Made by a program: the position numbers and the translations under genes | DNA from: Rhizobium rhizoryzae | Lineage (GTDB): Bacteria > Pseudomonadota > Alphaproteobacteria > Rhizobiales > Rhizobiaceae | Assembly: GCF_011046895.1 (NCBI RefSeq) | Contig: NZ_CP049250.1 | Coordinates: forward strand, 940,001-1,004,000 | Reading direction: 5' to 3' | DNA length: 64,000 nt | Shown: positions 1 to 9,458 of the stretch, piece by piece | How positions within the stretch are numbered: position 1 is the first letter of the stretch | How the letters are laid out: every line of letters starts with the position of its first letter | The notes under the pieces: generated by a model | Databases searched by the model: none | Told to the model about the DNA's origin: nothing | Seen by the model: the letters and a program-made list of their open reading frames with translations, nothing else

Positions 1-2
1 CG

Positions 3-2243
3 ACGATCCTCAACGAACAGATTGGTCAGACCGTCGGTTACAGAATGCGCCTCGACAATCGCATTTCGAAGGCGACTCGCATCGAGGTGGTGACCGAAGG
101 CGTGTTCACCCGGATGATCCTGGAAGATCCTGAGCTCACAGGCGTATCTGCCGTTCTGTTCGATGAGTTTCACGAAAGGTCAGTGGACGCCGATTTCGGA
201 TTGGCGCTTGCCTTGGATTCGCAGGGAGCTTTGCGCGAAGACCTCCGCCTCATTGTCATGTCGGCGACACTGGATGTCGATCGGGTCTGCGCACTTCTCG
301 ATAGTCCCCCCTCGGTAAAAAGCGAGGGACGAACCTTCCCCATCGAGATTCGACATGTTGACCGCGACGCCAGCGAAAGGATCGAGGACAGCGTGGCTCG
401 CGCGATCCTTTCGGCACACGATCGGGAAAATGGCTCGATCCTCGCATTCCTGCCCGGGCAAGCCGAAATCAAGCGCGTGCAGGAGCGGCTGATTGGCAAA
501 TTGCCGGAAGCGACTGTTCTAGCACCTCTCTATGGTGCCATGTCGCAACGGGATCAGGATCTCGCCATCAAGCCTTGCCCTATCGGCCAGCGGAAAGTGG
601 TTCTTTCGACATCGATCGCGGAGACCTCTATTACGATCGATGGGGTGCGAATCGTCATTGACAGCGGACTGCAACGATTACCCGTGTATGAACCGTCAAC
701 GGGGATTACCAGGCTTGAAACGGTCCGTGTTTCCCGAGCATCAGCAGACCAGAGAGCAGGCCGAGCCGGAAGAACGGAGCCGGGAATCGCTATTCGTCTT
801 TGGCATGCGGGACAAACTGCGGCCCTGCCCGCTTTCACACCACCGCAGATCCTGGCGAGCGATCTGGCTGCACTGGCGCTGGATCTCGCCCACTGGGGTG
901 TGAAAAATCCAGCAACCCTCTCCTTTCTGGATCAGCCCCCGCTCGCTGCATTGACAGAAGCGCGCAATCTTTTGCGGATGATGGAAGCGCTGGACAAGAA
1001 CGACGCGCTGACCGTTCGTGGGAAACTGATGCGGGACCTTTCTCTTCCCCCTCGGTTGGCCGCGATGGTGATTGCAGGCGCCGAATGCGGTGAAGCTCGC
1101 AAGGCGGCTCGACTAGCCATACTGTTGACGGAACAAGGTCTGGGCGGACAAGACGTCGACCTCGACTCTCGACTGCGTCAGTTTGGCAGTGAACGCGGTG
1201 AGCGAGCTGAGGCGGCACGCGGTCTGGCTGACAGACTCGCTAAATCGCTGCCAAAGGCCACGGGGCAGGCGGAAGATCTCTCGGCAGGCCAGCTGCTTCT
1301 GCACGCCTTTCCGGACCGTGTGGCCATCCAACGCGGTGCACGCGGCCGATTTGTCATGGCAAATGGCCGTGGTGCAGAACTTCCCGAGACCGAAAGACTT
1401 TCCGGTTGTAAGTACCTTGTAATTGCCGACCTGACAGGACGGGCCGCTCAGGCACGAATTTTGGCGGCCACAGAGGTTCGACGCAGCGATATCGAGGACG
1501 AACTCAAGCATTCGATTGTCTCGGGGGAAGAAGCCTTCTTCGATACGGCATCGAAACAGGTCCGCGCTCGCCGCGTCGTTCGCTTGGGAGCGCTCCTGAT
1601 TGAGGAATCCCCTTTGCCCCGCCCAACCGGGGAGGCCGCTGCGCGTGGTCTTGCCGACGGAGTGCGGCAACTTGGCCTGCAGTGCCTGCCGTTCTCTAAG
1701 GAAGCCGAGCAGTTGCGTGACAGGATCGGCTTTCTTCACCGTACGATCGGCAGCCCTTGGCCCGATATGGCAGAGGAACGCCTGCTCGAGCGACTTGATG
1801 AATGGTTCGTACCCTTCCAAAGTGGCCGGACCCGACTGGACGCCGTGGATGCCGGAAGTTTGATGGAGGGACTGAAATCCCTCATTCCCTTTGAGCTTCG
1901 TCAGGATCTTGCTCGCCTTGCGCCGACGCATTTCGAAGCGCCCACCGGTCAACGCCATCCGATCCGCTATGATGGAGAAGAACCGGTTCTTGCCATCCGG
2001 GTGCAGGAACTATTTGGTCTCAAGGCACATCCGGCCGTAGCGGGCGGCAAACTGCCGCTGCTGCTTGAGTTGACTTCTCCGGCACATCGTCCGATCCAGA
2101 CCACGCGAGATCTTCCCGGATTCTGGTTTGGCTCCTGGAAAGATGTCCGAGCGGATATGCGCGGACGCTATCCCAAGCATCCGTGGCCGGAAGATCCTGC
2201 ACATGCGCAAGCTACGCACCGGGCGAAGCCCAAAGGAACCTGA
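3..2243 (+). CDS. hrpB: ATP-dependent RNA helicase HrpB (5' end outside window)
   Basis: The reading frame is open from the first bases, so the N-terminus and Walker A motif lie outside the window; 746 codons are visible. A DEFH box followed by ERS is at about 160 nt, a SAT motif III follows, and QRAGRAGR (motif VI) lies near 0.75 kb, typical of DExH helicases. The last 100 residues, with HPIRYDG, KLPLLLELTSPAHRP and a WKDVRADMRGRYPKHPWPEDP-like end, are the signature C-terminal domain of HrpB. The family is an RNA-dependent ATPase of unsettled physiological role. The stop is one base before the actS start, so the two are probably co-transcribed. Confidence 0.93.
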   Translation, partial: TILNEQIGQTVGYRMRLDNRISKATRIEVVTEGVFTRMILEDPELTGVSAVLFDEFHERSVDADFGLALALDSQGALREDLRLIVMSATLDVDRVCALLDSPPSVKSEGRTFPIEIRHVDRDASERIEDSVARAILSAHDRENGSILAFLPGQAEIKRVQERLIGKLPEATVLAPLYGAMSQRDQDLAIKPCPIGQRKVVLSTSIAETSITIDGVRIVIDSGLQRLPVYEPSTGITRLETVRVSRASADQRAGRAGRTEPGIAIRLWHAGQTAALPAFTPPQILASDLAALALDLAHWGVKNPATLSFLDQPPLAALTEARNLLRMMEALDKNDALTVRGKLMRDLSLPPRLAAMVIAGAECGEARKAARLAILLTEQGLGGQDVDLDSRLRQFGSERGERAEAARGLADRLAKSLPKATGQAEDLSAGQLLLHAFPDRVAIQRGARGRFVMANGRGAELPETERLSGCKYLVIADLTGRAAQARILAATEVRRSDIEDELKHSIVSGEEAFFDTASKQVRARRVVRLGALLIEESPLPRPTGEAAARGLADGVRQLGLQCLPFSKEAEQLRDRIGFLHRTIGSPWPDMAEERLLERLDEWFVPFQSGRTRLDAVDAGSLMEGLKSLIPFELRQDLARLAPTHFEAPTGQRHPIRYDGEEPVLAIRVQELFGLKAHPAVAGGKLPLLLELTSPAHRPIQTTRDLPGFWFGSWKDVRADMRGRYPKHPWPEDPAHAQATHRAKPKGT

Positions 2244-2244
2244 G

Positions 2245-3561
2245 ATGGAAAGCCAGTCGATCCGCCATTTGCAGTTCGGGCGCAGCAGCCGCAGCCTTCG
2301 CCTGCAAACGCTGATCTGGCTTCGCTGGCTAGCTGTCGCCGGGCAGGCGCTCACCGTATTCGTCGTTGCCGTGGTCCTTCACTTCGATCTGCCGCTCCTG
2401 GAAGCAATTTTGCTGATTGGAGCACTCGGTCTAGTCAATCTGACCTTGGCCTTGAGATATCCTCCAACACATAGACTTCAGCCGGGAGCGGCCCTTGTTC
2501 TTCTAGGTTTCGACCTTCTGCAAATGGGCGGGCTTCTCTTCATTACAGGCGGGCTTGCCAACCCGTTCGCATCCCTCCTCTGCGTCCCGGTCATCATCTC
2601 CTTCGCGTCGCTGCCGCTTCGCCACTCCCTCTGTCTTCTGTCATTTGCGATGAGTTGCGCAACACTTCTGGCCCTGACGCCTTATCCTGTGCCGTGGCAA
2701 GGAGACGAGAATCTGGTCGTTCATCCGCTGCTGCTTCTGGCCTTCTGGGCGGCAATCGTTTCGATGATGGCCTTCGCGGCATTCTATGCCTATCGCGTTT
2801 CCATGGAAGCCACTCTGCTTGCCGATGCGCTGGCCGCAACCGAACTGGTACTGGAACGAGAAAAGCACCTGTCGCAACTGGATGGCCTTGCAGCGGCCGC
2901 CGCGCATGAACTGGGCACACCGCTTGCGACGATCAGTGTGGTGGCCAAGGAAATGGAGCGAGAACTCAAGCATGATGAGAAGTTTGGCGAAGATGTTGCC
3001 CTGCTGAGAAGCCAGAGCGAGCGCTGTCGCGACATTCTTCGTCGCCTGACATCGCTTTCCGCGGAAAGCGAAGACCATCTTCGTAGGCTTCCCCTCTCCT
3101 CGCTTGTCGAAGAAGTCATTGCCCCCCATAGACAATTCGAGGTCGAGATTGCGCTGGTAGAAAAAGGGGAGCGTGAGAGTGAACCGGTCGGAGCCCGCAA
3201 TGCAGCGATCATGTATGGCCTCGGCAACCTGATTGAAAATGCCGTCGACTTCGCACGCTCCCGTGTCACGATTACCGTGGAGCACAACATAGACGTTGTC
3301 GCCATTACCATCGAAGATGATGGAACCGGTTTTGCCCCTGATGTTTTGACACATATCGGAGAGCCTTACATGTCGTCGCGCTCGAGACAGGACGAGCGGG
3401 CGGGCGGCCTCGGACTCGGTCTGTTCATCGCCAAGACTTTGCTGGAACGGTCTGGCGCAAAATTGACGTTTACCAATCGGGCAACCGGTGCGAGCGGGGC
3501 ACAAATTCGGGTCGTATGGCCTCGATCCTTGATGGATATCAATAGTGAACGGGCCATATGA
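2245..3561 (+). CDS. actS: ActS/RegB-type redox-responsive sensor histidine kinase
   Basis: Inner-membrane sensor kinase of the RegB/PrrB/ActS family, 438 aa. About six hydrophobic segments span residues 22-185. The ubiquinone-linked GGxxNPF motif is at 102-108. The H-box AAAAHELGTPL has phospho-acceptor His221. Cys261, in SERCRDIL, sits where the redox-active cysteine of RegB is found. N, G1 and G2 boxes follow (NLIENA, DDGTGF, GGLGLGLF). The start ATG is one base after the hrpB stop with GGAACC upstream; the frame stays open further up inside hrpB but that extension is not conserved in kind. It pairs with actR, 58 bp downstream. In rhizobia this pair controls acid tolerance and redox-linked metabolism. 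Confidence 0.92.
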   Translation: MESQSIRHLQFGRSSRSLRLQTLIWLRWLAVAGQALTVFVVAVVLHFDLPLLEAILLIGALGLVNLTLALRYPPTHRLQPGAALVLLGFDLLQMGGLLFITGGLANPFASLLCVPVIISFASLPLRHSLCLLSFAMSCATLLALTPYPVPWQGDENLVVHPLLLLAFWAAIVSMMAFAAFYAYRVSMEATLLADALAATELVLEREKHLSQLDGLAAAAAHELGTPLATISVVAKEMERELKHDEKFGEDVALLRSQSERCRDILRRLTSLSAESEDHLRRLPLSSLVEEVIAPHRQFEVEIALVEKGERESEPVGARNAAIMYGLGNLIENAVDFARSRVTITVEHNIDVVAITIEDDGTGFAPDVLTHIGEPYMSSRSRQDERAGGLGLGLFIAKTLLERSGAKLTFTNRATGASGAQIRVVWPRSLMDINSERAI

Positions 3562-3619
3562 GCTAGATTGCTTTCCTTGACGTAGAATCCATGCGAGGAA
3601 GCAGACGAAGGAGAAAAAG

Positions 3620-4201
3620 ATGGAATTGGAGCAGATGGAGTCTTCGACGGCTACCGAATCCCAGGTGCATCTTGGACCGGACCCATCGCTGTTGCTCGTG
3701 GATGACGATGCGCCCTTTCTGCGCCGACTGGCGCGTGCCATGGAAAGCCGGGGCTTCAAGGTGGAGATCGCTGAATCCGTAGCAGAGGGCATCGCGAAGG
3801 CCAGAGCACATCCGCCGAAGTTTGCCGTTGTGGATTTGCGGCTGGGCGACGGCAATGGGCTGGATGTCATCGAAGCGATCCGCAAGGGACGGGAGGACAC
3901 GCGCGTCATCGTTCTCACGGGCTATGGAAACATCGCAACCGCCGTCACGGCCGTAAAACTCGGTGCAGTCGATTATCTCTCCAAACCCGCGGATGCCGAT
4001 GATGTCTATGCAGCGCTGACGCAGCGGCCAGGCGAGAAGGCAGATGTACCGGAAAACCCCATGTCTGCCGATCGCGTGCGCTGGGAACATATTCAGCGCG
4101 TTTACGAGATGTGCGAACGCAATGTCTCGGAGACGGCGCGTCGGCTGAACATGCACCGGAGAACCTTGCAGCGCATTTTGGCAAAACGCGCACCGCGCTG
4201 A
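3620..4201 (+). CDS. actR: ActR/RegA-type response regulator
   Basis: A 193-aa response regulator and cognate of the upstream ActS. The receiver has the acidic pocket at 28-30 (DDD) and phospho-acceptor Asp72 in VVDLRLGDG, plus the conserved Lys in LSKPAD. The C-terminus is a short Fis-type helix-turn-helix (NVSETARRLNMHRRTLQRI) that is nearly invariant across RegA/PrrA/ActR proteins. There is no AAA+ domain, as expected for this family. A good GAAGGAGAAAAAG ribosome site lies 6-10 bases before the ATG. The stop abuts the convergent mmcB stop with no spacer. Confidence 0.93.
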   Translation: MELEQMESSTATESQVHLGPDPSLLLVDDDAPFLRRLARAMESRGFKVEIAESVAEGIAKARAHPPKFAVVDLRLGDGNGLDVIEAIRKGREDTRVIVLTGYGNIATAVTAVKLGAVDYLSKPADADDVYAALTQRPGEKADVPENPMSADRVRWEHIQRVYEMCERNVSETARRLNMHRRTLQRILAKRAPR

Positions 4202-4705
4202 TCAGTTTTCAGTCGTTTCAGCATCCTCAAAGCTTTGGCCGGTCGCCCATTCGGCGGCGAGCAGGCGTTGTGCCGCCGTGCGTGCAAAGCTCAGCGTGAG
4301 TGCCTTGCGGCTACTGGCGGAAAGCCGGTGCTCAGGCGCATCTCGCAGCAGATGCGCGCCATAGCCGTCCGACAGAATCAGGCCGCAGTCCTCCGGAAAG
4401 ATATCGAGTGGCACGTCTTTATGGGTCGCAAAGAACAGGCGGTCGCTGAAATCCCGATAATCCGGCCACTTCTGGTCTACCCGAAAATCCTCGACCGAGG
4501 TTTTTATTTCAACGATCCAGATTTCGCCCTTCGGTGACAGGCTGATCAGGTCGACGCGCCTGCCACTAGCGAGCGTCAGTTCGGGCAAAACGGAATGGCG
4601 CATGTCATTGAGCAGGATCTGTACGCCGCGACGCACCATCATGGCTCTTTGTGACTGGCGACCATCAATCAATGGGCTCACGGCGCCCAGTCTGATAATT
4701 GTCAA
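4202..4705 (-). CDS. mmcB: MmcB-family DNA repair protein
   Basis: A 167-aa protein matching the alphaproteobacterial MmcB family (mitomycin C resistance; restriction-endonuclease-like fold). The centre reads VDLISLSPKGEIWIVEIKTS, an E/D...ExK arrangement typical of PD-(D/E)xK nucleases, followed by DRLFFATHKDVP. In Caulobacter the family is SOS-linked. I place the start at a TTG (4705) with GGAG 7-8 bases upstream; a longer TTG start at 4732 has no ribosome site. It is convergent with actR, sharing no intergenic DNA. The family is confident; the start is moderate. Confidence 0.82.
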   Translation of the reverse strand: MTIIRLGAVSPLIDGRQSQRAMMVRRGVQILLNDMRHSVLPELTLASGRRVDLISLSPKGEIWIVEIKTSVEDFRVDQKWPDYRDFSDRLFFATHKDVPLDIFPEDCGLILSDGYGAHLLRDAPEHRLSASSRKALTLSFARTAAQRLLAAEWATGQSFEDAETTEN

Positions 4706-4732
4706 GTCGAGGGTCTCCGTATCTCTGGCCAA

Positions 4733-4980
4733 CGAGGCGAATCACTGTGTTGTCTCTCGATATCCGGAAATGTAGCTGGCATTGCGGACCACGTAGACAA
4801 TTTGCGAATTTAGCTTCAGCTTCGAGAATTGTTGCAAAAAGGCAATGCCCCTTCCAATTGTGCAGTCGCGAAGGCCTGTGCCTTTCTGCGGCCTTGCCAA
4901 GCCCCACCGGTTCGCAAATAAACCTGAAATCTAAGGCGTCTGAACACGTCTTTGATTTCACTCCTTTTCATGAGAATTCC
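4733..4980. promoter_or_regulatory. Divergent intergenic region mmcB / L,D-transpeptidase
   Basis: About 250 bp between two divergent genes. It should contain promoters for both. The right half is AT-richer (around 4905-4975). The reading frame of the transpeptidase stays open through this stretch, but the lipoprotein signal starting at 4981 marks the real start. I see no palindrome or RNA structure that I can name. Confidence 0.4.
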
Positions 4981-5649
4981 ATGCGCTTCCGCCACAGCAT
5001 GATCGCATCCGGCCTTCTTTCCATGCTTGCCCTGGCCGGCTGCTCCACGACCTCATCTGACACGAAGGTCGCGACCATCCGCACCGAGACGAACCAGATC
5101 TTCTCAGACGCCTATGGTCCGGTGACCGATGCAGGCTATTCGCTTCCGGCGATCCCGATCAACCGTGTAGACAAGAAGTTTCATCGTCAGATTGTCGATT
5201 TCGAAACCAAGGAACGCCCTGGTACGATCATCGTCAATACGCGCGAACGCTTCCTCTATTACATCCTGCCAAATGGTAAGGCTGTTCGCTACGGTATCGG
5301 CGTCGGCAAGCAGGGCTTTGCATGGTCTGGCGAGGCCTATGTAGCTTGGAAGCAGGAATGGCCGACGTGGCATCCACCGAAGGAAATGGCAGCACGCCGT
5401 CCTGATGTCGCCCGCTATGTTGAGGACGGCATGGGTCCGGGAATCAACAATCCGCTCGGTGCGCGCGCGATGTACCTGTTCAATGAAAAGGGTCAGGATA
5501 CTCTGTTCCGCCTGCACGGCACGCCGGAGTGGGCTTCCATCGGCACCGCAGCGTCTTCTGGCTGCATCCGGTTGATGAATCAGGACGTGATCGACCTTTA
5601 CAGCCGCGTTCGTCCGGGTCGCGCAACCAAGGTTGTCGTCATTCAGTAA
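4981..5649 (+). CDS. L,D-transpeptidase (YkuD domain) lipoprotein
   Basis: A 222-aa YkuD-fold L,D-transpeptidase that cross-links peptidoglycan or attaches proteins to it. The N-terminus MRFRHSMIAS plus a hydrophobic stretch ends in LALAGC, a lipobox with lipidated Cys21, so the product is a lipoprotein. The YkuD domain runs from about residue 75 (GTIIVNTRERFLYYI) to the C-terminus. The catalytic motif is SSGCIR with Cys195 and an upstream HGT histidine; the usual SHGC is SSGC here. Rhizobiales rely heavily on L,D-transpeptidases for polar growth. The gene is monocistronic, ending at a strong hairpin. Confidence 0.9.
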   Translation: MRFRHSMIASGLLSMLALAGCSTTSSDTKVATIRTETNQIFSDAYGPVTDAGYSLPAIPINRVDKKFHRQIVDFETKERPGTIIVNTRERFLYYILPNGKAVRYGIGVGKQGFAWSGEAYVAWKQEWPTWHPPKEMAARRPDVARYVEDGMGPGINNPLGARAMYLFNEKGQDTLFRLHGTPEWASIGTAASSGCIRLMNQDVIDLYSRVRPGRATKVVVIQ

Positions 5650-5673
5650 CCCGAATCTCTTCTTCCAAATAGA

Positions 5674-5699
5674 AAACGGCACGTCTCGGCGTGCCGTTT
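5674..5699 (+). terminator. Terminator of the L,D-transpeptidase gene
   Basis: A perfect 10-bp stem (5674-5683 with 5690-5699, AAACGGCACG/CGTGCCGTTT) has a 6-nt loop and ends in TTT, 24 bp after the stop. Confidence 0.7.
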
Positions 5700-5714
5700 C
5701 GCGTTCAGGAATGC

Positions 5715-5742
5715 GAGAGGTGAAACGTTGGTTTCACCTCTC
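5715..5742 (-). terminator. Terminator of glcB
   Basis: A perfect 12-bp stem (GAGAGGTGAAAC at 5715-5726 with its complement at 5731-5742) and a 4-nt loop lie 8 bp beyond the glcB stop. There is no long T tract on the minus strand, but the second hairpin next to it gives a back-to-back terminator pair between convergent genes. Confidence 0.65.
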
Positions 5743-5750
5743 GGCTCAGG

Positions 5751-7922
5751 TCAAACCGCCGCAGCCTTGGCCTTCGCCTCCAGGCGACGGCGGTGCAGGA
5801 CTGGCTCGGTATAGCCATTCGGCTGTACGCGGCCCTGCAATACAAGTTCAAGGGCGGCCTGGAAGGCGACCGAATCGTCGAATCGACCGGCCATTGGCTG
5901 GTAAGCTGGATCACCGGCATTCTGGCTATCGACGACCGCGGCCATGCGCTTCATGGTTTCAGTAATCTGATCTTCTGTAACCAACCCATGATGCAGCCAG
6001 TTCGCCATGTGCTGGGCAGAAATACGCAGCGTGGCACGGTCTTCCATCAAACCGACATTGTTAATGTCCGGCACTTTCGAGCAGCCAACACCCTGATCGA
6101 CCCAGCGCACAACGTAGCCGAGAATACCTTGGGCATTGTTGTCGAGCTCGCGTTGCACTTCTTCAGCCGTCCAGTTTGGTCGCGAAGATACCGGCACAGA
6201 GAGAATATCGGAAAGTTTGGCACGAGCGCGTGACTTCAGCCCGTCCTGCACTTCAGCAACGTTGACCTTGTGGTAGTGCGTCGCGTGCAGGGTTGCGGCG
6301 GTAGGCGATGGGACCCAGGCCGTATTCGCACCGGCCTTCGGATGCGCGATCTTTTGCTCCAGCATAGCTGCCATAAGGTCAGGCATGGCCCACATGCCCT
6401 TGCCTATCTGGGCATGACCGGAAAGACCGCAGGACAGGCCAATGTCGACATTCCAGTTCTCGTAGGCGGCAATCCATGCCGCCTGCTTCATGTCGCCCTT
6501 TCGGATCATCGGGCCGGCTTCCATCGAGGTATGAATTTCGTCGCCCGTCCGATCCAGGAAGCCCGTATTGATGAAAACAACGCGATCCTTCGCCTGGCGG
6601 ATACATTCTTTGAGGTTCACGGTGGTGCGCCGCTCTTCGTCCATGATGCCCATCTTGATCGTATTGGATGCCATGCCGAGCGCCTTTTCGACGCGAGAGA
6701 AGATTTCGCAGGCAAACGCGACCTCTTCAGGACCATGCATCTTCGGCTTCACCACATACATGGAGCCTGCGCGCGAGTTCTGGCGGCGTCCCTGCGGTCC
6801 GATATCGTAAAGAGCAATAAGCGCCGTGACCATGGCATCCATGATGCCTTCCGGGATCTCCCGCCCGTCCCGATCCAGAATTGCCGGGTTGGTCATGAGG
6901 TGACCGACATTTCGCACGAGCATGAGCGAACGACCCGGTACAGTCACTGCGGACCCATCCGGGCCTTCAAAGGCCAGATCAGGATTGAGGGCACGAATGA
7001 ACGTCTTTCCGCCCTTGGACACTTCCTCCTTCAGGTCACCCTTCATGAGGCCGAGCCAGTTGCGATAGATGACGACCTTATCCTCGGCATCCACAGCCGC
7101 GACCGAATCCTCGCAATCCATGATCGTGGTGATTGCCGATTCCAACCAGACGTCCGAAATATGAGCGGGATCGTCCTTGCCAATCGGTGTCGATGAGTCG
7201 ATTCGGATCTCGATGTGCAGGCCGTTGCGTGTCAGCAGGATGGCAGTGGGCGATGCGGCCTCTCCCTTGAAGCCTGCGAACTGGGCAGGTTCATCAAGAC
7301 CCGCAACCTTATCGCCGAGTTTCACGTGAATCGTTCCACCAGAGACTTCAAAGCCCGTGACATCCGTCCAGCTCGCCTCAGACAGCGGAGCCGACTGGTT
7401 CAGAAAATCGCGCACCCAGGCAATCACCTTCGCACCCCGGACCGGGTTGTAACCGGCGCCCTTGGCAGCGCCATCCGCTTCAGGGATTGCGTCCGTGCCA
7501 TAGAGGGCATCGTAAAGCGATCCCCAACGTGCATTGGCCGCATTCAGCGCATAACGCGCGTTCATGACCGGAACGACCAGTTGAGGGCCCGCGATACGGG
7601 CAATTTCCGCATCGACATTTTCCGTTGTCACCGTGAAATCCGGGCCCTCGGGCAGCAAATAGCCTATTTCGCGCAGGAAGGCTTCATAGGCTGCAAGGTC
7701 GGTGGGCGATCCGTTCTTGCGGTACCATTCGTCCAGCTGGTTTTGAAACGCATCGCGCTTTTCGAGAAGTTCGCGGTTTTTCGGTGCGAGCTCATGAACG
7801 ATTGCCGACAGCTCCGCAAAGAATCGATCCGCATCCACGCCACTTCCCGGCAGGGCTTCCTCCACCAGAAAGCGGTGAAGTGCAGTATCGATTGCCAACC
7901 CATGTACGTCGATGCGGCTCAT
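5751..7922 (-). CDS. glcB: Malate synthase G
   Basis: Condenses glyoxylate with acetyl-CoA to malate (glyoxylate shunt, C2 growth). The 723 aa match the usual malate synthase G length. The N-terminal [43 protein letters not shown] and [15 protein letters not shown]-type regions are diagnostic. The start at 7922 has GGAGAATTC upstream; an in-frame ATG 20 codons earlier lacks a ribosome site. It lies downstream of a P450 and a DUF1402 gene on the same strand, separated from the P450 by 91 bp, so it may have its own promoter. No isocitrate lyase gene is in the window. Confidence 0.96.
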   Translation of the reverse strand: MSRIDVHGLAIDTALHRFLVEEALPGSGVDADRFFAELSAIVHELAPKNRELLEKRDAFQNQLDEWYRKNGSPTDLAAYEAFLREIGYLLPEGPDFTVTTENVDAEIARIAGPQLVVPVMNARYALNAANARWGSLYDALYGTDAIPEADGAAKGAGYNPVRGAKVIAWVRDFLNQSAPLSEASWTDVTGFEVSGGTIHVKLGDKVAGLDEPAQFAGFKGEAASPTAILLTRNGLHIEIRIDSSTPIGKDDPAHISDVWLESAITTIMDCEDSVAAVDAEDKVVIYRNWLGLMKGDLKEEVSKGGKTFIRALNPDLAFEGPDGSAVTVPGRSLMLVRNVGHLMTNPAILDRDGREIPEGIMDAMVTALIALYDIGPQGRRQNSRAGSMYVVKPKMHGPEEVAFACEIFSRVEKALGMASNTIKMGIMDEERRTTVNLKECIRQAKDRVVFINTGFLDRTGDEIHTSMEAGPMIRKGDMKQAAWIAAYENWNVDIGLSCGLSGHAQIGKGMWAMPDLMAAMLEQKIAHPKAGANTAWVPSPTAATLHATHYHKVNVAEVQDGLKSRARAKLSDILSVPVSSRPNWTAEEVQRELDNNAQGILGYVVRWVDQGVGCSKVPDINNVGLMEDRATLRISAQHMANWLHHGLVTEDQITETMKRMAAVVDSQNAGDPAYQPMAGRFDDSVAFQAALELVLQGRVQPNGYTEPVLHRRRLEAKAKAAAV

Positions 7923-8013
7923 CAGGAATTCTCCATAAACATTCATGCCAAGGTTTTTTGCGCGGTGGGACCGCTTAGTCAATCCGGCATTCGTTGAATG
8001 ATCATGTTCGAGA

Positions 8014-9414
8014 TCATACGGACCGCGGCATGACGCGCATGGGAAGACCGTTCTGCGGCTGGGTCGTCAACCTCTGGACGGGCCAAGGCTTGACGTTCGG
8101 AAGTGATTCGAAGCGGAACCGCGACAAGAGAACAGCCAAGGCGATTACGGCCTCCTGCATGGCAAACGTGGCTCCGATACAGGTGCGTGGTCCAGCACCG
8201 AAAGGCAGAAATTGAAAGCGATCAATCCGGCTGCGGTTCTCGGGCAGAAAGCGTTCCGGCATGAAAGCACGCGGCTTTTCCCAGTAAAGCTGATGGCGAT
8301 GCAGCGTCCAGGGCATTACAAGAACGGTCGTTCCTGCGGCGATTTCCAGAACCTCACCGTTCGGGCTCTTCCAGGTATCATCCTTGATAGCCGCGCGGTT
8401 GATGGACGGGGCGGGTGGATAAAGCCGCATCCCCTCTTCGAAAGCTGCGCGTACGTGCGGCATCAAATCCAGCCACTCGACTGGATCAGCTCCACTTGTA
8501 ATGACCCGGTCGATCTCCTCTTCCATCAGGGCTCGAAACTGCGGAGCATGAGACAGGCAATAGAGCGTCCAGGCCAAAGCGCGTGCCGTCGTTTCATGAC
8601 CAGCGCCGATGAAGGTCAGAATATTGTCCTCTATCTCATCCAGGGTCAGTCCATCCGGTCCGTCAAGTTCCAGAAGCAGGGTGAGAAAATCATCCGGCGT
8701 CGTATCCCGGTCGCTCCGCATGCGGGCCTTCCTCTTTTCCATCGTCAGCCGGACGATTTCGCGAAACTTGCCCAGAACCTTGGCACCACCGATACGCGTA
8801 ACCCGCGGCACCCACGCAGGCGCGCGCAAGAGGTCCATGGGATCGACCCGTCCCATGCGATGCAGGAGCGAATCGACATCATCGGCAAAGTTATCGCTCT
8901 GCGTGACGATTTCACCGGAGAACAGCGTCTCCGACAGAATTGCAAAGGCGAGTTCCGTCATATCGACGGAAATATCCTCTACCCTCCCCTCAGAGCCAAT
9001 GTCTGCATACTTGGTCAGATACTCTTCGGACTTGGCCAGCATCTTTCCGGCGAAACCCTTGGCGTGACGCGGGGTAAACACAGGCGCCATGGCTTTGCGG
9101 GATCGCTTCCAGACTGGTCCTTCCGCCGTCAACAGGCCATCGCGGAGGATTGGTCGCAGAATGAGCTGCCGAATTTCCGACATTTCGTAGTTGGCGGCGT
9201 TATCAACGAGAACGTAGCGAATGAGACGAGGATCGTTGACGATCAATGTCCGCTCGGCAAAGAACTTCGAGTTGATCCAGGGAAGTGTGTAGGAAGGCTC
9301 TCCCCAGAGTTCCAACGGGTTCCTGAAAACGGTCCGGATGATTTCCAACCGAGACGGGATCGCCGTTCGGGGATGGGGAGCCGGTGGCTCAAAGGGTTCC
9401 GGACGCATATCCAT
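8014..9414 (-). CDS. Cytochrome P450
   Basis: A 466-aa soluble P450. The heme-binding loop [10 protein letters not shown] puts the axial thiolate at Cys412. The I-helix oxygen-activation motif is [10 protein letters not shown] (about 278-287). The K-helix EGMR (ExxR) is followed by LYPP, and the meander has PERFLPEN. There is no membrane anchor. The substrate cannot be read from the sequence; HETT-containing bacterial P450s of this kind often act on fatty acids or alkanes. AGGAGAA lies before the ATG. The DUF1402 gene ends 44 bp upstream, which suggests co-transcription. No ferredoxin or reductase gene is adjacent. Confidence 0.93.
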   Translation of the reverse strand: MDMRPEPFEPPAPHPRTAIPSRLEIIRTVFRNPLELWGEPSYTLPWINSKFFAERTLIVNDPRLIRYVLVDNAANYEMSEIRQLILRPILRDGLLTAEGPVWKRSRKAMAPVFTPRHAKGFAGKMLAKSEEYLTKYADIGSEGRVEDISVDMTELAFAILSETLFSGEIVTQSDNFADDVDSLLHRMGRVDPMDLLRAPAWVPRVTRIGGAKVLGKFREIVRLTMEKRKARMRSDRDTTPDDFLTLLLELDGPDGLTLDEIEDNILTFIGAGHETTARALAWTLYCLSHAPQFRALMEEEIDRVITSGADPVEWLDLMPHVRAAFEEGMRLYPPAPSINRAAIKDDTWKSPNGEVLEIAAGTTVLVMPWTLHRHQLYWEKPRAFMPERFLPENRSRIDRFQFLPFGAGPRTCIGATFAMQEAVIALAVLLSRFRFESLPNVKPWPVQRLTTQPQNGLPMRVMPRSV

Positions 9415-9458
9415 GGGCCTGTTCTCCTGACGGGATCAACAGGCCTTCATATCGGCAC

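Noticed and set aside
2641-3918. A 425-codon minus-strand frame across actS and actR
   Set aside because: It crosses two well-defined genes and has low-complexity Ser/Arg composition typical of antisense shadows.
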